Source: Maribacter sp. ACAM166 (lineage in GTDB: Bacteria; Bacteroidota; Bacteroidia; Flavobacteriales; Flavobacteriaceae). From it: DNA of 64,000 nt. Each line of letters begins with the position of its first letter. The stretch's first letter is position 1. The DNA is taken from contig NZ_VAUW01000008.1 in the NCBI RefSeq assembly GCF_005771495.1, forward strand, positions 62,001 through 126,000, read 5' to 3'. Below, piece by piece: positions 18,052-27,289 of this stretch. Below the pieces are notes generated by a model. It was not told where the DNA came from. It did no database searches and saw only the letters and a list, made by a program, of their open reading frames with translations. A program made the position numbers and the translations under genes.

Positions 18052-18336
18052 TTACTTTTCTGGAGCACTTAACTTTTTGCTCATTTCCATGGATATGGCA
18101 GATCTATCATATTTTAATTTTCCAGCCATTGTTTCCAATACACATGAAAAATCTTTCTCATTCAAATCTACCACCTTTCCGTGCAGCCCACTCTTGGTAA
18201 TAATGCGATCACCTCGTTTTAATTCTGCCGAAAATTTTTTTTCATCCTTTTGTTTTTTCATTTGTGGTCTAATCATAAAAAAATATGCGACCACGAAAAT
18301 CAAAATCATCGGAAGAAACTGCCCTATATCACCCAT
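18052..18336 (-). CDS. yajC: Sec translocon accessory subunit YajC
   Basis: 94 residues: one N-terminal transmembrane helix (about residues 8-22, FLPMILIFVVAYFFMIRPQMK) followed by a small soluble domain with KKFSAELKRGDRIITKSGLHGKVVDL. This arrangement is typical of YajC, which associates with SecDF in the inner membrane. It is the last gene of a cluster with nusB and a DUF1573 lipoprotein, a common order in Flavobacteriaceae; spacing to DUF1573 is 18 bases. Confidence 0.95.
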   Translation of the reverse strand: MGDIGQFLPMILIFVVAYFFMIRPQMKKQKDEKKFSAELKRGDRIITKSGLHGKVVDLNEKDFSCVLETMAGKLKYDRSAISMEMSKKLSAPEK

Positions 18337-18354
18337 TTTTGGTATGTATTTATT

Positions 18355-18825
18355 TTAGTTAACAGGTCCTAATGGAGCTGCGCCTTTTGGATTAACAAAA
18401 GCTTTAATTCTTAAAATCTCTGAACCTTTCTCAGTATTCGCTGTAACCGTAATAGTTTTCGTTACTTGATTTTGTCCAGAACCATTAAATTTCACCATTA
18501 ATTCACTAGACTCACCTGGGGCTATAGCCTCTTTTGGTGGGTTTGGAACCGTACAACCACAGCTACTTTTTGCATCTGTAATAATTAAAGGTGCTGTACC
18601 CGTATTTGTGAATTTGAAGGCTGCTTCTTGCGGAGTTCCTTGCTCTATTGTACCAAAATCATGCTCGGCCTTTTCAAAAGACATTACTGGCACCGCTTTT
18701 GAAGCTTCATCCCTTACGGCAGCTTCCGCTACCTTTTCTGTGTTAATTTTACTTGATGCATTTTCTTTGCAAGAAGTAAAAGCTACCATTGATACAAGAC
18801 CAACAATTAAGACTATTTTTTTCAT
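18355..18825 (-). CDS. DUF1573 lipoprotein
   Basis: 156 residues from the ATG at 18825; the longer frame would use a TTG. Residues 1-19 form a lipoprotein signal ending AFTSC, so C19 is the lipidated residue. The mature protein has one DUF1573 Ig-like domain with FEKAEHDFGTIEQGTP, FKFTNTGTAPLIITDAKSSCGCTVP and a late VKFNGSGQ. The SCGCT cysteine pair is a family hallmark. Function is unknown; it is probably a periplasmic surface lipoprotein. It lies between nusB and yajC. Confidence 0.92.
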   Translation of the reverse strand: MKKIVLIVGLVSMVAFTSCKENASSKINTEKVAEAAVRDEASKAVPVMSFEKAEHDFGTIEQGTPQEAAFKFTNTGTAPLIITDAKSSCGCTVPNPPKEAIAPGESSELMVKFNGSGQNQVTKTITVTANTEKGSEILRIKAFVNPKGAAPLGPVN

Positions 18826-18868
18826 GTTATTTAGATTTATCAATTAATTGTAAAATTATAAAATATTT

Positions 18869-19816
18869 TTATAACAGACCTCTACCTATTTTATTAAGCT
18901 TTCCTTCTGCCTTATATTCTTTCGTAAGCTTATCTAAAATACCATTTATAAATATGCTACTTTTGGGAGTTGAGTATTCTTTTGCAATCTCTAAATACTC
19001 ATTTATTGTCACCCTTTCCGGTATTGACGGGAAGTGTAACAGCTCACATATAGCCATCTTCAAAAGAATACTATCTACTTCTGCAATACGATCCTTATCC
19101 CAGTTTGGGGTTTTACCTTCTATTTCCTTTTCTAAAGCGACATCCTTTAATAATGTTCTTGAAAGTAATTGCAAAGCGAACTTCAAATCCTCATCATCTT
19201 TCAATAAACTTGGTAGGAAATGAGATTCTGGATGAGACTCCTTCGTTTTTTTTAAATGCTTTAGAACAAACGTATTTACAATAGGAATGTCATCAACCCA
19301 AGTTAATTTGTCATCCTCAAAATAATCGTATATTTTTTCATTTGGCGCAATGATTGTCTTAAACAAAGTTATAATCAACTCTTTATCGGCAGCATAATCA
19401 CTACTTGGTTCGGACATGTAATCTTTGTAAACTTCGCTTTCCAGAATAGCCTTGTAGATAAGCTTGACATACTCTTCATTCAAATACCAATTATCCAATT
19501 TTCTATGGATAACTTCCTCTGCTAACATATTGTTGTTCGCAATTTGCAATAACATCCTATTCTGAATGAACTTTTTAGGATTGGGGTATTCGTTTTTAGT
19601 ATCGCTAATATATTTATTAGCAGATAGAGAAATTTGGTCAGCAGCCTTTTTATGTAATTCTACAAAAAGACTTAGCCACAACAAATAAAGCGTATAGGTA
19701 TTATCTATGCTTACTTTTAAAAACTTCTCTTGTTTTTGCAGGGAATCATCCTTGGATTGAATTAGGGCGTAAATACTTTGCATTACCTTAACCCTAATGT
19801 GCCTTCTTGTAAGCAT
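18869..19816 (-). CDS. nusB: Transcription antitermination factor NusB, long form
   Basis: 315 residues, about twice the length of classical NusB (about 140). The C-terminal part (about residues 180-315) is the RNA-binding NusB domain, with NWDKDRIAEVDSILLKMAICELLHFPSIPERVTINEYLEIAKEYSTPKSSIFINGILDKL. The N-terminus starts LTRRHIRVKVMQSIYALIQ, also NusB-like, and the middle is a lineage-typical helical expansion. NusB binds boxA of rRNA transcripts with NusE to prevent early termination. It starts a three-gene cluster ending in yajC and has a good promoter. Confidence 0.95.
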   Translation of the reverse strand: MLTRRHIRVKVMQSIYALIQSKDDSLQKQEKFLKVSIDNTYTLYLLWLSLFVELHKKAADQISLSANKYISDTKNEYPNPKKFIQNRMLLQIANNNMLAEEVIHRKLDNWYLNEEYVKLIYKAILESEVYKDYMSEPSSDYAADKELIITLFKTIIAPNEKIYDYFEDDKLTWVDDIPIVNTFVLKHLKKTKESHPESHFLPSLLKDDEDLKFALQLLSRTLLKDVALEKEIEGKTPNWDKDRIAEVDSILLKMAICELLHFPSIPERVTINEYLEIAKEYSTPKSSIFINGILDKLTKEYKAEGKLNKIGRGLL

Positions 19817-19855
19817 TTTAAAGAACTTATTTAATAAGATTATTAATTAAAGCCG

Positions 19856-19886
19856 CAAAGGTAAGTATCTATTTAAAGGGTCACAA
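19856..19886 (-). promoter_or_regulatory. nusB promoter
   Basis: Minus-strand TTG (19884-19886), a 20-base spacer, then TACCTTTG (19856-19863), a perfect TANNTTTG. It is 40 bases upstream of the nusB ATG. Confidence 0.65.
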
Positions 19887-19987
19887 TAGCAATTGCATTT
19901 ATCTTAGGTAATTTATAACATATGGTTTTAGGTCAAAAAACTATCTTTGAGCAGATAAATTTTAATCTTCTTTTTTTGACCAAACCT

Positions 19988-21739
19988 ATGAAAGAACTTA
20001 AGCACCTTAATAAATACTTTAAAAAATATTGGCTTAAACTTTTTTTAGGGATTATTATTACTATTGTAGCCAGACTATTTCAGTTAATAATGCCTACTTA
20101 TGTGAATAAATCGATTTCTGTAGTGGAGCGTTTTCTAAATGCAGAGATTGCCAAGACCGAGGCACAAGATTTATTATTGGAATTTATCTTAATTATAGTC
20201 GGTGCAGCTTTATTATCCGGTTTTTTCACCTTCCTCATGCGGCAGACCATTATCAATATATCTAGGTATATTGAGTATGATCTTAAAAATGAAATTTTCG
20301 ACCATTATCAAAAATTAAGTCTCAATTTTTATAAAAAAAATAGGACGGGTGATTTAATGAACAGGATTAGTGAAGATGTAAACCAGGTGCGTATGTACGC
20401 TGGTCCGGCCATTATGTATGGTATACAAACACTTACACTCTTCGCATTCTTGATTCCGCTGATGTTTGTAAAAGCCCCTACCTTGGCAGCATACACCCTT
20501 TTACCCCTTCCGATATTATCTGTATTGATTTATCAAATCAGTAAGGTCATTCATAAAAGAAGTACGATTGTACAACAATATTTATCAACCCTATCCACCT
20601 TTACCCAAGAAGTATTTTCTGGTGTTTCTGTAATTAAAGCATATGCTATAGAACCACAGACCAATCAAGAATTAATTAATCTTGCCAATGAAGGGAAAAA
20701 TAAAAGTATTAGCCTAGCAAAAATTAACGCTTGGTTCTTTCCTTTAATGGTCTTATTAATCGGAATAAGTAATATTTTGGTGATTTACGTAGGTGGCAAT
20801 CAATATCTATCAGGTGAAATTAGTGTTGGTCTTATTGCAGAGTTCATACTTTATGTAAATATGTTGACATGGCCGGTTGCTATTGTAGGTTGGTTAACTT
20901 CAATTGTACAAAGAGCAGCAGCTAGTCAAGAAAGAATCAATGAATTTCTGAATGAAAAACCTGAATTAAAAAACACGCGTACCTATAAACACGAAGTTCA
21001 GGGAAAAATAGAATTTAAAAATGTGGGATTCACATATGATGACACAGAGATTACTGCTTTAACCAATTTATCTTTTACTATAAATAAAGGAGAAACAACA
21101 GCTATTTTAGGTAAAACAGGCTCAGGCAAATCGACTATTTTAGATTTAATAGCACGCCTTTATGAAACAACATCTGGGGAAATATTAATAGACGATGAAC
21201 CAATTAAAGATATTGACCTTACAAATTTAAGAGAGTCAATTGGTGCTGTACCCCAAGATGCCTTTTTGTTTTCAGACAGTATAAAGAATAATATCAAATT
21301 CGGTAAAGAAGATGCAACCGAAAAAGAAATTATTGATATAGCTAAAGATGCCGTAGTACATGAAAATATCATGGGCTTTTCTAAAAAATATGATACCGTA
21401 TTAGGGGAAAGAGGAATCACCTTAAGCGGTGGACAAAAACAACGTGTATCTATTGCTAGAGCGCTCATTAAAAAACCGAAAATATATTTATTTGATGATT
21501 GTCTTTCAGCAGTTGATACGGAAACTGAGGAAGAGATTCTAAATAATCTAAAAAAGGCGTCTAAAAATAGAACCACCCTCATTGTAAGCCACCGGGTTTC
21601 TTCGGCTAAAAATGCGGACCGAATTCTTGTTTTAGAAGATGGAAGACTCATTCAACAAGGTACTCATGAAGAATTAAATTTTAAAGATGGCTATTATAAA
21701 GAACTTTACGCCAAACAGCTATCAGAGAAAGAAAATTAG
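19988..21739 (+). CDS. ABC transporter, fused permease and ATPase
   Basis: 583 residues from the ATG at 19988 (MKELKHLNKYFKKYWLKLF); a 22-codon upstream extension is not conserved-looking. Six transmembrane helices fill residues 1-320. The ATPase follows with Walker A ILGKTGSGKST, signature LSGGQKQR, Walker B IYLFDDCLSAVD and H-loop LIVSHR. This is a half-transporter exporter of the MsbA/multidrug type that works as a homodimer or heterodimer. The substrate is unknown. A downstream DUF3276 gene is 66 bases away on the same strand. Confidence 0.93.
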   Translation: MKELKHLNKYFKKYWLKLFLGIIITIVARLFQLIMPTYVNKSISVVERFLNAEIAKTEAQDLLLEFILIIVGAALLSGFFTFLMRQTIINISRYIEYDLKNEIFDHYQKLSLNFYKKNRTGDLMNRISEDVNQVRMYAGPAIMYGIQTLTLFAFLIPLMFVKAPTLAAYTLLPLPILSVLIYQISKVIHKRSTIVQQYLSTLSTFTQEVFSGVSVIKAYAIEPQTNQELINLANEGKNKSISLAKINAWFFPLMVLLIGISNILVIYVGGNQYLSGEISVGLIAEFILYVNMLTWPVAIVGWLTSIVQRAAASQERINEFLNEKPELKNTRTYKHEVQGKIEFKNVGFTYDDTEITALTNLSFTINKGETTAILGKTGSGKSTILDLIARLYETTSGEILIDDEPIKDIDLTNLRESIGAVPQDAFLFSDSIKNNIKFGKEDATEKEIIDIAKDAVVHENIMGFSKKYDTVLGERGITLSGGQKQRVSIARALIKKPKIYLFDDCLSAVDTETEEEILNNLKKASKNRTTLIVSHRVSSAKNADRILVLEDGRLIQQGTHEELNFKDGYYKELYAKQLSEKEN

Positions 21740-21805
21740 AAAATTGTTGTCGGATAGCATTTTTTTTTCCATTTTTGATAGTATCAATTACACTAAACAT
21801 AAGAA

Positions 21806-22189
21806 ATGAGCGAAAGAGATTTATCAGACCAGGAAGAAATTCACTCCAAAGTTTTACGCGCAGGCAGACGGACTTATTTTTTTGATGTAAGAAGCACCAA
21901 GGCTGGCGATTACTACCTTACAATAACCGAAAGTAAAAAATTCACCCACGATGATGGGTCTTTCCATTATAAAAAGCATAAAATCTACTTGTATAAAGAA
22001 GATTTTGATGCCTTTAAAGAGAATGTTGAGGAAATGATGGATTTCATCATTAATGAAAAAGGATCAGAGGTAATATCTGAAAGACATCAAAAAGATTTCA
22101 AAAAAGAGGAAACTGAAACTGAGCCAGAAATAGAAAAACCTTCAACCAGTACCTCTAGTTTTACCGATGTGAGCTTTGAAGACATTTAA
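21806..22189 (+). CDS. DUF3276 / PUR-alpha-like nucleic-acid-binding protein
   Basis: 127 residues. The N-terminal 85 form a PUR repeat with KVLRAGRRTYFFDVRSTKAGDYYLTITESKK and HKIYLYKEDFDAF. This is the bacterial PUR-alpha family (DUF3276) found in Bacteroidota and spirochaetes, where structural work on relatives shows single-stranded nucleic acid binding. The C-terminal 40 residues are acidic and probably disordered. Cytoplasmic. It ends at a very strong terminator. Confidence 0.9.
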   Translation: MSERDLSDQEEIHSKVLRAGRRTYFFDVRSTKAGDYYLTITESKKFTHDDGSFHYKKHKIYLYKEDFDAFKENVEEMMDFIINEKGSEVISERHQKDFKKEETETEPEIEKPSTSTSSFTDVSFEDI

Positions 22190-22205
22190 ATAAAATAATA
22201 TGTTG

Positions 22206-22248
22206 AAAATTCAAAACGATCCTTATTTTTTGGATCGTTTTGAATTTT
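22206..22248 (+). terminator. Terminator after DUF3276 gene
   Basis: A 17-base-pair perfect stem: AAAATTCAAAACGATCC (22206-22222) with its complement at 22232-22248, a 9-base loop, then T-rich sequence. Confidence 0.92.
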
Positions 22249-22356
22249 TATCTATCAGTAGGCATTAATCCTTTTAAGATTGCATCGCCAAACAAAATTT
22301 TTAATTGCATCTCTCGTTAAATTCTCCATGAGGTTTACGTAAACACAAAAACTAAC

Positions 22357-24876
22357 ATGAAAAAAATCATCCTTTATGCTTTAGTCACACTTTGTTTTAA
22401 AGTTGTTGCCCAAGACAAATTGACATTAGACTATTATTTACCCCAAAATATCAGCTATGACCAAAGTATCCCAAAACCAGCCGAAATCATTGGGCATGAA
22501 GTTGGTGAATGGCATGTCACGCATGACAAATTAATGGTATACATGCAAACGTTAGCTAAGGCCAGTGATAGAATAACGATTGAAAACCGGGGAGAAACAT
22601 TTGAAGGCAGACCTATTCTATTATTGACAGTAACTTCCCCTAAAAACCAGCAAAACATTGAAGAAATAAGAAAGAATCATATTGCTCTTACAGAAGATGG
22701 AGGGATTACCGATTTATCCAAGATGCCTATTGTGGTATACCAAGGTTTTTCTATTCATGGTAATGAACCGAGTGGCTCTAATGCAGGTTTGGCATATGCC
22801 TATTACTTAGCCGCAGCCCAAGGTCCTGAAATAGAGAATTTATTGGAGAATATGGTTATTTTGATGGACCCTTCTTTCAATCCTGATGGGTTACAACGTT
22901 TTGCTTACTGGGCGAATAGCAATAAAAGCATCAACTTAGTTTCTGATAATAATGAGCGTGAATATCATGAAGTTTGGCCTGGCGGTAGAACAAACCACTA
23001 TTGGTTCGATATGAACCGAGATTGGCTACCTGTACAATTGCCAGAAAGTAGAGCACGAATAAAAACATTCTACAAATGGTTACCAAATATTCTTACAGAC
23101 CATCACGAAATGGGCACAAATTCAACATTTTTCTTTCAGCCGGGCGAACCAACACGGGTCCATCCATTAACGCCAAAGGTGAATCAGCAATTAACCGCAG
23201 AAATAGGTACTTATCATGCAAAGGCTTTGGATAAAATTGGCTCACTATATTATTCTGAGGAAGGGTATGATGATTACTACTATGGTAAGGGCTCTACCTT
23301 CCCCGATGTAAACGGTGGTATTGGCATTTTGTTTGAACAAGCCAGTTCAAGAGGTCATATTCAAGAAAGTGAAAACGGATTATTAACTTTCCCCTTTACG
23401 ATTAGAAACCAATTTACCACAGCACTTTCCACTATTGAAGCGGCCAAAACTATGCGTGAAAAAATATTGGGATATCAACAACAGTTTTATAAAGATATAA
23501 AGACCGAAGCATCGAAAAGTAAAACAAAGGCCTTTGTTTTTGGTGATGCTAAAGATGGTGCTAAGGCATGGCATTTGGCTGAAATTTTAAAAAGACATCA
23601 GATTGAGGTGCATTCATTAAAAGAAAATACAACCATTGCTGGCAAATCTTATACTAAGGAAAATAGCTATGTGGTACCAATGGAACAAAAGAATCCTAGA
23701 CTACTAAAAGCGATGTTCGAAAAACGCACCACTTTTACAGATAGTCTTTTCTATGATATTTCTGCATGGACATTTCCGTTGGCATTTAATGTAGATTATG
23801 CCGAGGTAAGTTCATTAAGCAACGCTGGGGAGGAAATAAAAGATTTGAAACCAATTAAAGGTGGTGTTAGCGGTCAGACCAATTATGCGTATTTATTTGA
23901 GTGGAACGAATATTACACTCCAAAGGCATTACATGCTATCATAGAAAATGGATTACGCGCCAAGGTTGCGAAAAAACCATTCTCAGTAGAAGGAAAAACT
24001 TATGATTACGGTACTATAATGGTACCTGTTCAAAACCAAGACTTGAATGCATCAGAACTGTTTACATTTCTTCAAAACGTAGCTACAGAAAGCATGTTGA
24101 ACATAACTGCGGTAGGTACAGGTTTAACTAAAGGAATCGACTTAGGTAGTAATGATTTTGACCCCATAAAAAAACAAAAAGTAGCTATAATCGTTGGTGA
24201 GGGCGTTCGTTCGTATGACGCTGGTGAAATTTGGCATCAATTTGATACCCGTTATAATATGCCACTTACTAAATTAGATTTAAGTTATTTGAATAGGGTC
24301 AATCTTGATAAGTATACAGATATTATACTTCCTAGTTTTAATGGTAGCGCAATTGACAAGAAAGTTGTAGAAAAATTAAAAGAATGGGTTAAAAATGGAG
24401 GAACGCTGATTGGTTTCAGAGATGTTGCCAAATGGTTTAGTAAGAATGAGTTTATGAATTTGGAGTTTAAATCCGATACTTTGGTTGCCAAAAATATAAC
24501 CTTTGAACAGAAGCAAGATTTTAGCGGTGCCCAAGTTACTGGTGGTGCCATTTTTGAATCAAAATTAGATCGCTCTCATCCTATTAATTTTGGTTATAAG
24601 AATGATAATTTAGCGTTATTTAGAAATACCAATGTTTACATTAAACCAGATAAGGATAGTTATAACAACCCTATAACCTATACTAATAATCCATTATTGA
24701 GTGGATATGTCTCTGAAGAGAATTTAGAATTGATTAAAAACTCTGTACCGTTCCAAGTACAAGGATTAGGGAAAGGTAAAGTCATCGCATTTACAGACAA
24801 TACCAACTTTAGAGCGTATTGGTATGGAACCAATAAACTACTAATGAATGCCATTTTCTTTGGTGAAATGATGTAG
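22357..24876 (+). CDS. Secreted M14 family zinc carboxypeptidase
   Basis: 839 residues with a signal peptide (1-18, ending KVVAQ). The M14 domain (about 50-380) has the zinc motif HGNEPSG (His and Glu) after VVYQGFSI, DPSFNPDGLQRF, FDMNRDWLP and a third-ligand region ILTDHHEMGT. The C-terminal half contains a Rossmann-like, glutamine-amidotransferase-type fold (around QKVAIIVGEGVRSYDAG through WVKNGGTLIGFRD), usual in large Bacteroidota M14 proteins. It probably trims peptides in the periplasm or outside the cell. Monocistronic. Confidence 0.93.
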   Translation: MKKIILYALVTLCFKVVAQDKLTLDYYLPQNISYDQSIPKPAEIIGHEVGEWHVTHDKLMVYMQTLAKASDRITIENRGETFEGRPILLLTVTSPKNQQNIEEIRKNHIALTEDGGITDLSKMPIVVYQGFSIHGNEPSGSNAGLAYAYYLAAAQGPEIENLLENMVILMDPSFNPDGLQRFAYWANSNKSINLVSDNNEREYHEVWPGGRTNHYWFDMNRDWLPVQLPESRARIKTFYKWLPNILTDHHEMGTNSTFFFQPGEPTRVHPLTPKVNQQLTAEIGTYHAKALDKIGSLYYSEEGYDDYYYGKGSTFPDVNGGIGILFEQASSRGHIQESENGLLTFPFTIRNQFTTALSTIEAAKTMREKILGYQQQFYKDIKTEASKSKTKAFVFGDAKDGAKAWHLAEILKRHQIEVHSLKENTTIAGKSYTKENSYVVPMEQKNPRLLKAMFEKRTTFTDSLFYDISAWTFPLAFNVDYAEVSSLSNAGEEIKDLKPIKGGVSGQTNYAYLFEWNEYYTPKALHAIIENGLRAKVAKKPFSVEGKTYDYGTIMVPVQNQDLNASELFTFLQNVATESMLNITAVGTGLTKGIDLGSNDFDPIKKQKVAIIVGEGVRSYDAGEIWHQFDTRYNMPLTKLDLSYLNRVNLDKYTDIILPSFNGSAIDKKVVEKLKEWVKNGGTLIGFRDVAKWFSKNEFMNLEFKSDTLVAKNITFEQKQDFSGAQVTGGAIFESKLDRSHPINFGYKNDNLALFRNTNVYIKPDKDSYNNPITYTNNPLLSGYVSEENLELIKNSVPFQVQGLGKGKVIAFTDNTNFRAYWYGTNKLLMNAIFFGEMM

Positions 24877-24880
24877 TATA

Positions 24881-24920
24881 AAAACAACCCTAAGATTCTA
24901 AAATATCTTAGGGTTGTTTT
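24881..24920. terminator. Terminator after M14 peptidase
   Basis: A 16-base-pair stem: AAAACAACCCTAAGAT (24881-24896) with ATCTTAGGGTTGTTTT (24905-24920). Followed by T-rich sequence; can work on both strands between convergent genes. Confidence 0.92.
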
Positions 24921-24976
24921 ATTTTACACCACCCCTTAATAGGTTTACTCTAATTAGACAATTAAAAACTTGGCAC

Positions 24977-26029
24977 TTAATCTAAAGCGAATTTAACCAA
25001 CACCATATTTAACATAGTTAATAAAAATACACTTAGTAGTGCAATGTTGAAACTCAAGAAAAAAGCTAGTAAGAGAAGAAGTAGGGTTAGATAAACAGGA
25101 AATAAGATAAAGCCTGTTGCAAATCTAAAGGTGCCCATAAATTCAGGTTCCTGTATTTTTGGTTTTATCACTAAACACCAAAAAAGCACAACCGGAAAAT
25201 TGAAAAGAACCAGAACATAATAGGAAAAAGATATTTTCCCACTCTTTATAGATTGTGGTTTTGAATCACTTAATTTTTCAGCAGTAAATAACTTCAACTT
25301 ATTATTTATCTCTTCAGGATTTAAAAAATTCGCATTTACATTATGTAAGGTTCTAATAGACGCATCATAATCCAATTCTTCTGGTATATGCGTAGTAAGC
25401 CCCTTTAATCGTGAAGCAACGTCGTTTTTAATAGCCAAGCTAGATTCATTCAAATTTGCTTTATCATACAAACTCCTAGCTGATATTGGCTTTCCATAAT
25501 AAACGGCAACCTCATCTGGAAAATTTGCTGCATTCTTATAATTTAAACCGATAGGCACCAGTTGAATATCCAAAGTAGGATTCATCTCAAAAGCTCTTAA
25601 GATGATTCTAGTGAAACCTTTACTCAATGGCCTTACTCTACGCTTAAGGTTGTGATTGGCTTCAGGAAAAACAACCAATGCCTCTCCCCTATTTAACAAA
25701 TAGGCGCATTCATCAAAAATCAAATTATTATTAGATAGGGTTTTTCTCCCATCCCTCATTCTGTAAATCGGCAACATTCGAAAATAGGAGAAGATACTTT
25801 TCAAAAATGGTTTTGAGAATACATCTGCCCGAGTTAAAAAGAATGGTTTTCGTTTGCAGTCTGTACCAATTAATAGCACATCGATTAAAGCACTTTGATG
25901 ATTAGGTAAAAATAATATAGGTTTGTATTTAGGAATATTTTCCAACCCGAATACCTTTATTCGTTTATGATAAGAATATAGACCCGACTTTACTGCGAGT
26001 TTTACAATTGAATACACAAAACCGCTCAA
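24977..26029 (-). CDS. PlsC-type glycerolipid acyltransferase with C-terminal membrane segments
   Basis: 350 residues. The acyltransferase core (about 25-215) shows the catalytic motif as NHQSALID (a His-x5-Asp variant common in this Bacteroidota group) and a second motif VFPEANHN in place of FPEGTR. The last 90 residues are hydrophobic (SYYVLVLFNFPVVLFWCL and a late LLLLLAFFL) and form three or so membrane helices. It probably transfers an acyl group to a lipid such as lysophosphatidate. It is the last gene of a four-gene operon; its ATG overlaps the stop of the BASS gene by four bases. Confidence 0.9.
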   Translation of the reverse strand: MSGFVYSIVKLAVKSGLYSYHKRIKVFGLENIPKYKPILFLPNHQSALIDVLLIGTDCKRKPFFLTRADVFSKPFLKSIFSYFRMLPIYRMRDGRKTLSNNNLIFDECAYLLNRGEALVVFPEANHNLKRRVRPLSKGFTRIILRAFEMNPTLDIQLVPIGLNYKNAANFPDEVAVYYGKPISARSLYDKANLNESSLAIKNDVASRLKGLTTHIPEELDYDASIRTLHNVNANFLNPEEINNKLKLFTAEKLSDSKPQSIKSGKISFSYYVLVLFNFPVVLFWCLVIKPKIQEPEFMGTFRFATGFILFPVYLTLLLLLLAFFLSFNIALLSVFLLTMLNMVLVKFALD

Positions 26030-26946
26030 GCTAAAGTTTCTTTAAGTCTAAATTTAAAATTCCAAAAGGCAGCTAATGTCAAGCCAGAAATAATATGCCA
26101 AATTCCCCAAAAAGCAGCTAAAAGTGCCATACCACCTAATCCATCAAAAAAGGTAAAAATCAGTAAGAGACCTAAACCCGAATTCTGTATACCAGTTTCA
26201 ATGGTAATCGCTTTTACATTTTTTTTTGGCAATCGAAATAATATGGCAATACTATACCCAGTGGAAAATGCAATAAGATTATGTATTAAAACAATCCAAA
26301 ACACGTATTCAATGTAATCCATAAAGATTACTCGATTATTATAAAATGCGATTAGAACCAAAAATATAAAAAAGAGCAACGAAACAACTTTAAGCTTTTT
26401 AGCCATTTTATTAGCCAAAACTGGTCTATGATAATTCACATACATACCCAATAATAATGGTACGCCCAAAAGCAATGATACGAGCTTAAACATTCCGACA
26501 GACGAAATTGAAATTTCTTGAATTAAATTTAAACTTGGAGCATAAAGCATTGACCAAAAATGAAAATTTAATGGTGTCATAACTATAGCCAAAATCGTAG
26601 CAACCGCAGTAAGGCTTACCGATAAAGCTGTATTCGCTTTCGCAAGATAGGATATGAAATTAGAGATATTACCACCTGGGCATGCCGCTACCATAAACAT
26701 CCCTAAAGCAATACTAGGCATTGGTTCTATGAACAGAACAAGTAGGTATGTTAATGCTGGTAGTAAAACAAACTGACAGAGTAAACCAACTACTAATGAC
26801 TTAGGCTTTAACCATAACGGTTTAAAATCCTTTATTGAAATTTCTAAAGCAACGCCAAACATGACCAAACCCAAAACAAGGTTCATCACCCACAATGAAC
26901 CTGAATCAAAATTAATATGAACGCTATCTAATAAATTTTCAGTCAA
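26026..26946 (-). CDS. Bile acid:sodium symporter (BASS) family transporter
   Basis: 306 residues with about nine or ten membrane segments. ACPGGNISNFISYLAKANTALSVSL is the characteristic crossover/GGN-SN motif of BASS transporters, and ETGIQNSGLGLLLI the second. The family moves organic anions with sodium; in bacteria substrates include pantoate and other keto acids. The actual substrate is unknown. It lies four bases after the CsaA-like gene and overlaps the acyltransferase gene, so the four are translationally coupled. Confidence 0.93.
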   Translation of the reverse strand: MTENLLDSVHINFDSGSLWVMNLVLGLVMFGVALEISIKDFKPLWLKPKSLVVGLLCQFVLLPALTYLLVLFIEPMPSIALGMFMVAACPGGNISNFISYLAKANTALSVSLTAVATILAIVMTPLNFHFWSMLYAPSLNLIQEISISSVGMFKLVSLLLGVPLLLGMYVNYHRPVLANKMAKKLKVVSLLFFIFLVLIAFYNNRVIFMDYIEYVFWIVLIHNLIAFSTGYSIAILFRLPKKNVKAITIETGIQNSGLGLLLIFTFFDGLGGMALLAAFWGIWHIISGLTLAAFWNFKFRLKETLA

Positions 26947-26950
26947 TAAG

Positions 26951-27289
26951 CTATGAAATTTTTAATCCGTTAGGCACTTTCATTTGTGGCTGAACTAGTA
27001 CCACTGTCTTGTCCTCTACAGCGCCCAATATAAAACATTCACTCATAAAATTGGCAATCTGTTTTTTAGGAAAATTGACAACTGCGACAACTTGCAATCC
27101 TATAAGTTCCTCCTTTTCATACTTCTTAGTTATTTGAGCCGACGTCTTTTTGACACCTAAATCTGAACCAAAATCAACATGAAGTTTATAGGAGTGATTC
27201 CTAGCCTTCGGAAAATCAAACACAGCTATGATAGTACCTACCCTCATATTTATTTTAGTAAAGTCGTTCCAAGAAATTTCGTCGTTCAT
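26951..27289 (-). CDS. csaA: tRNA-binding domain protein, CsaA-like
   Basis: 112 residues forming one OB-fold tRNA-binding domain, as in CsaA, MetRS C-terminus and Trbp111. It shows FTKINMRVGTIIAVFDFPKARNHSYKLHVDFG, then QITKKYEKEELIGLQVVAVVNFPKKQIANFMSE. The length equals that of CsaA (about 110). CsaA has been described as a chaperone-like, tRNA-binding dimer. It overlaps the upstream gene by four bases, so translation is coupled. Confidence 0.92.
   Translation of the reverse strand: MNDEISWNDFTKINMRVGTIIAVFDFPKARNHSYKLHVDFGSDLGVKKTSAQITKKYEKEELIGLQVVAVVNFPKKQIANFMSECFILGAVEDKTVVLVQPQMKVPNGLKIS

Noticed and set aside
17972-18358. 128-codon ORF opposite yajC
   Set aside because: It lies on the opposite strand of yajC and reads as a shadow of it; no protein-family pattern.
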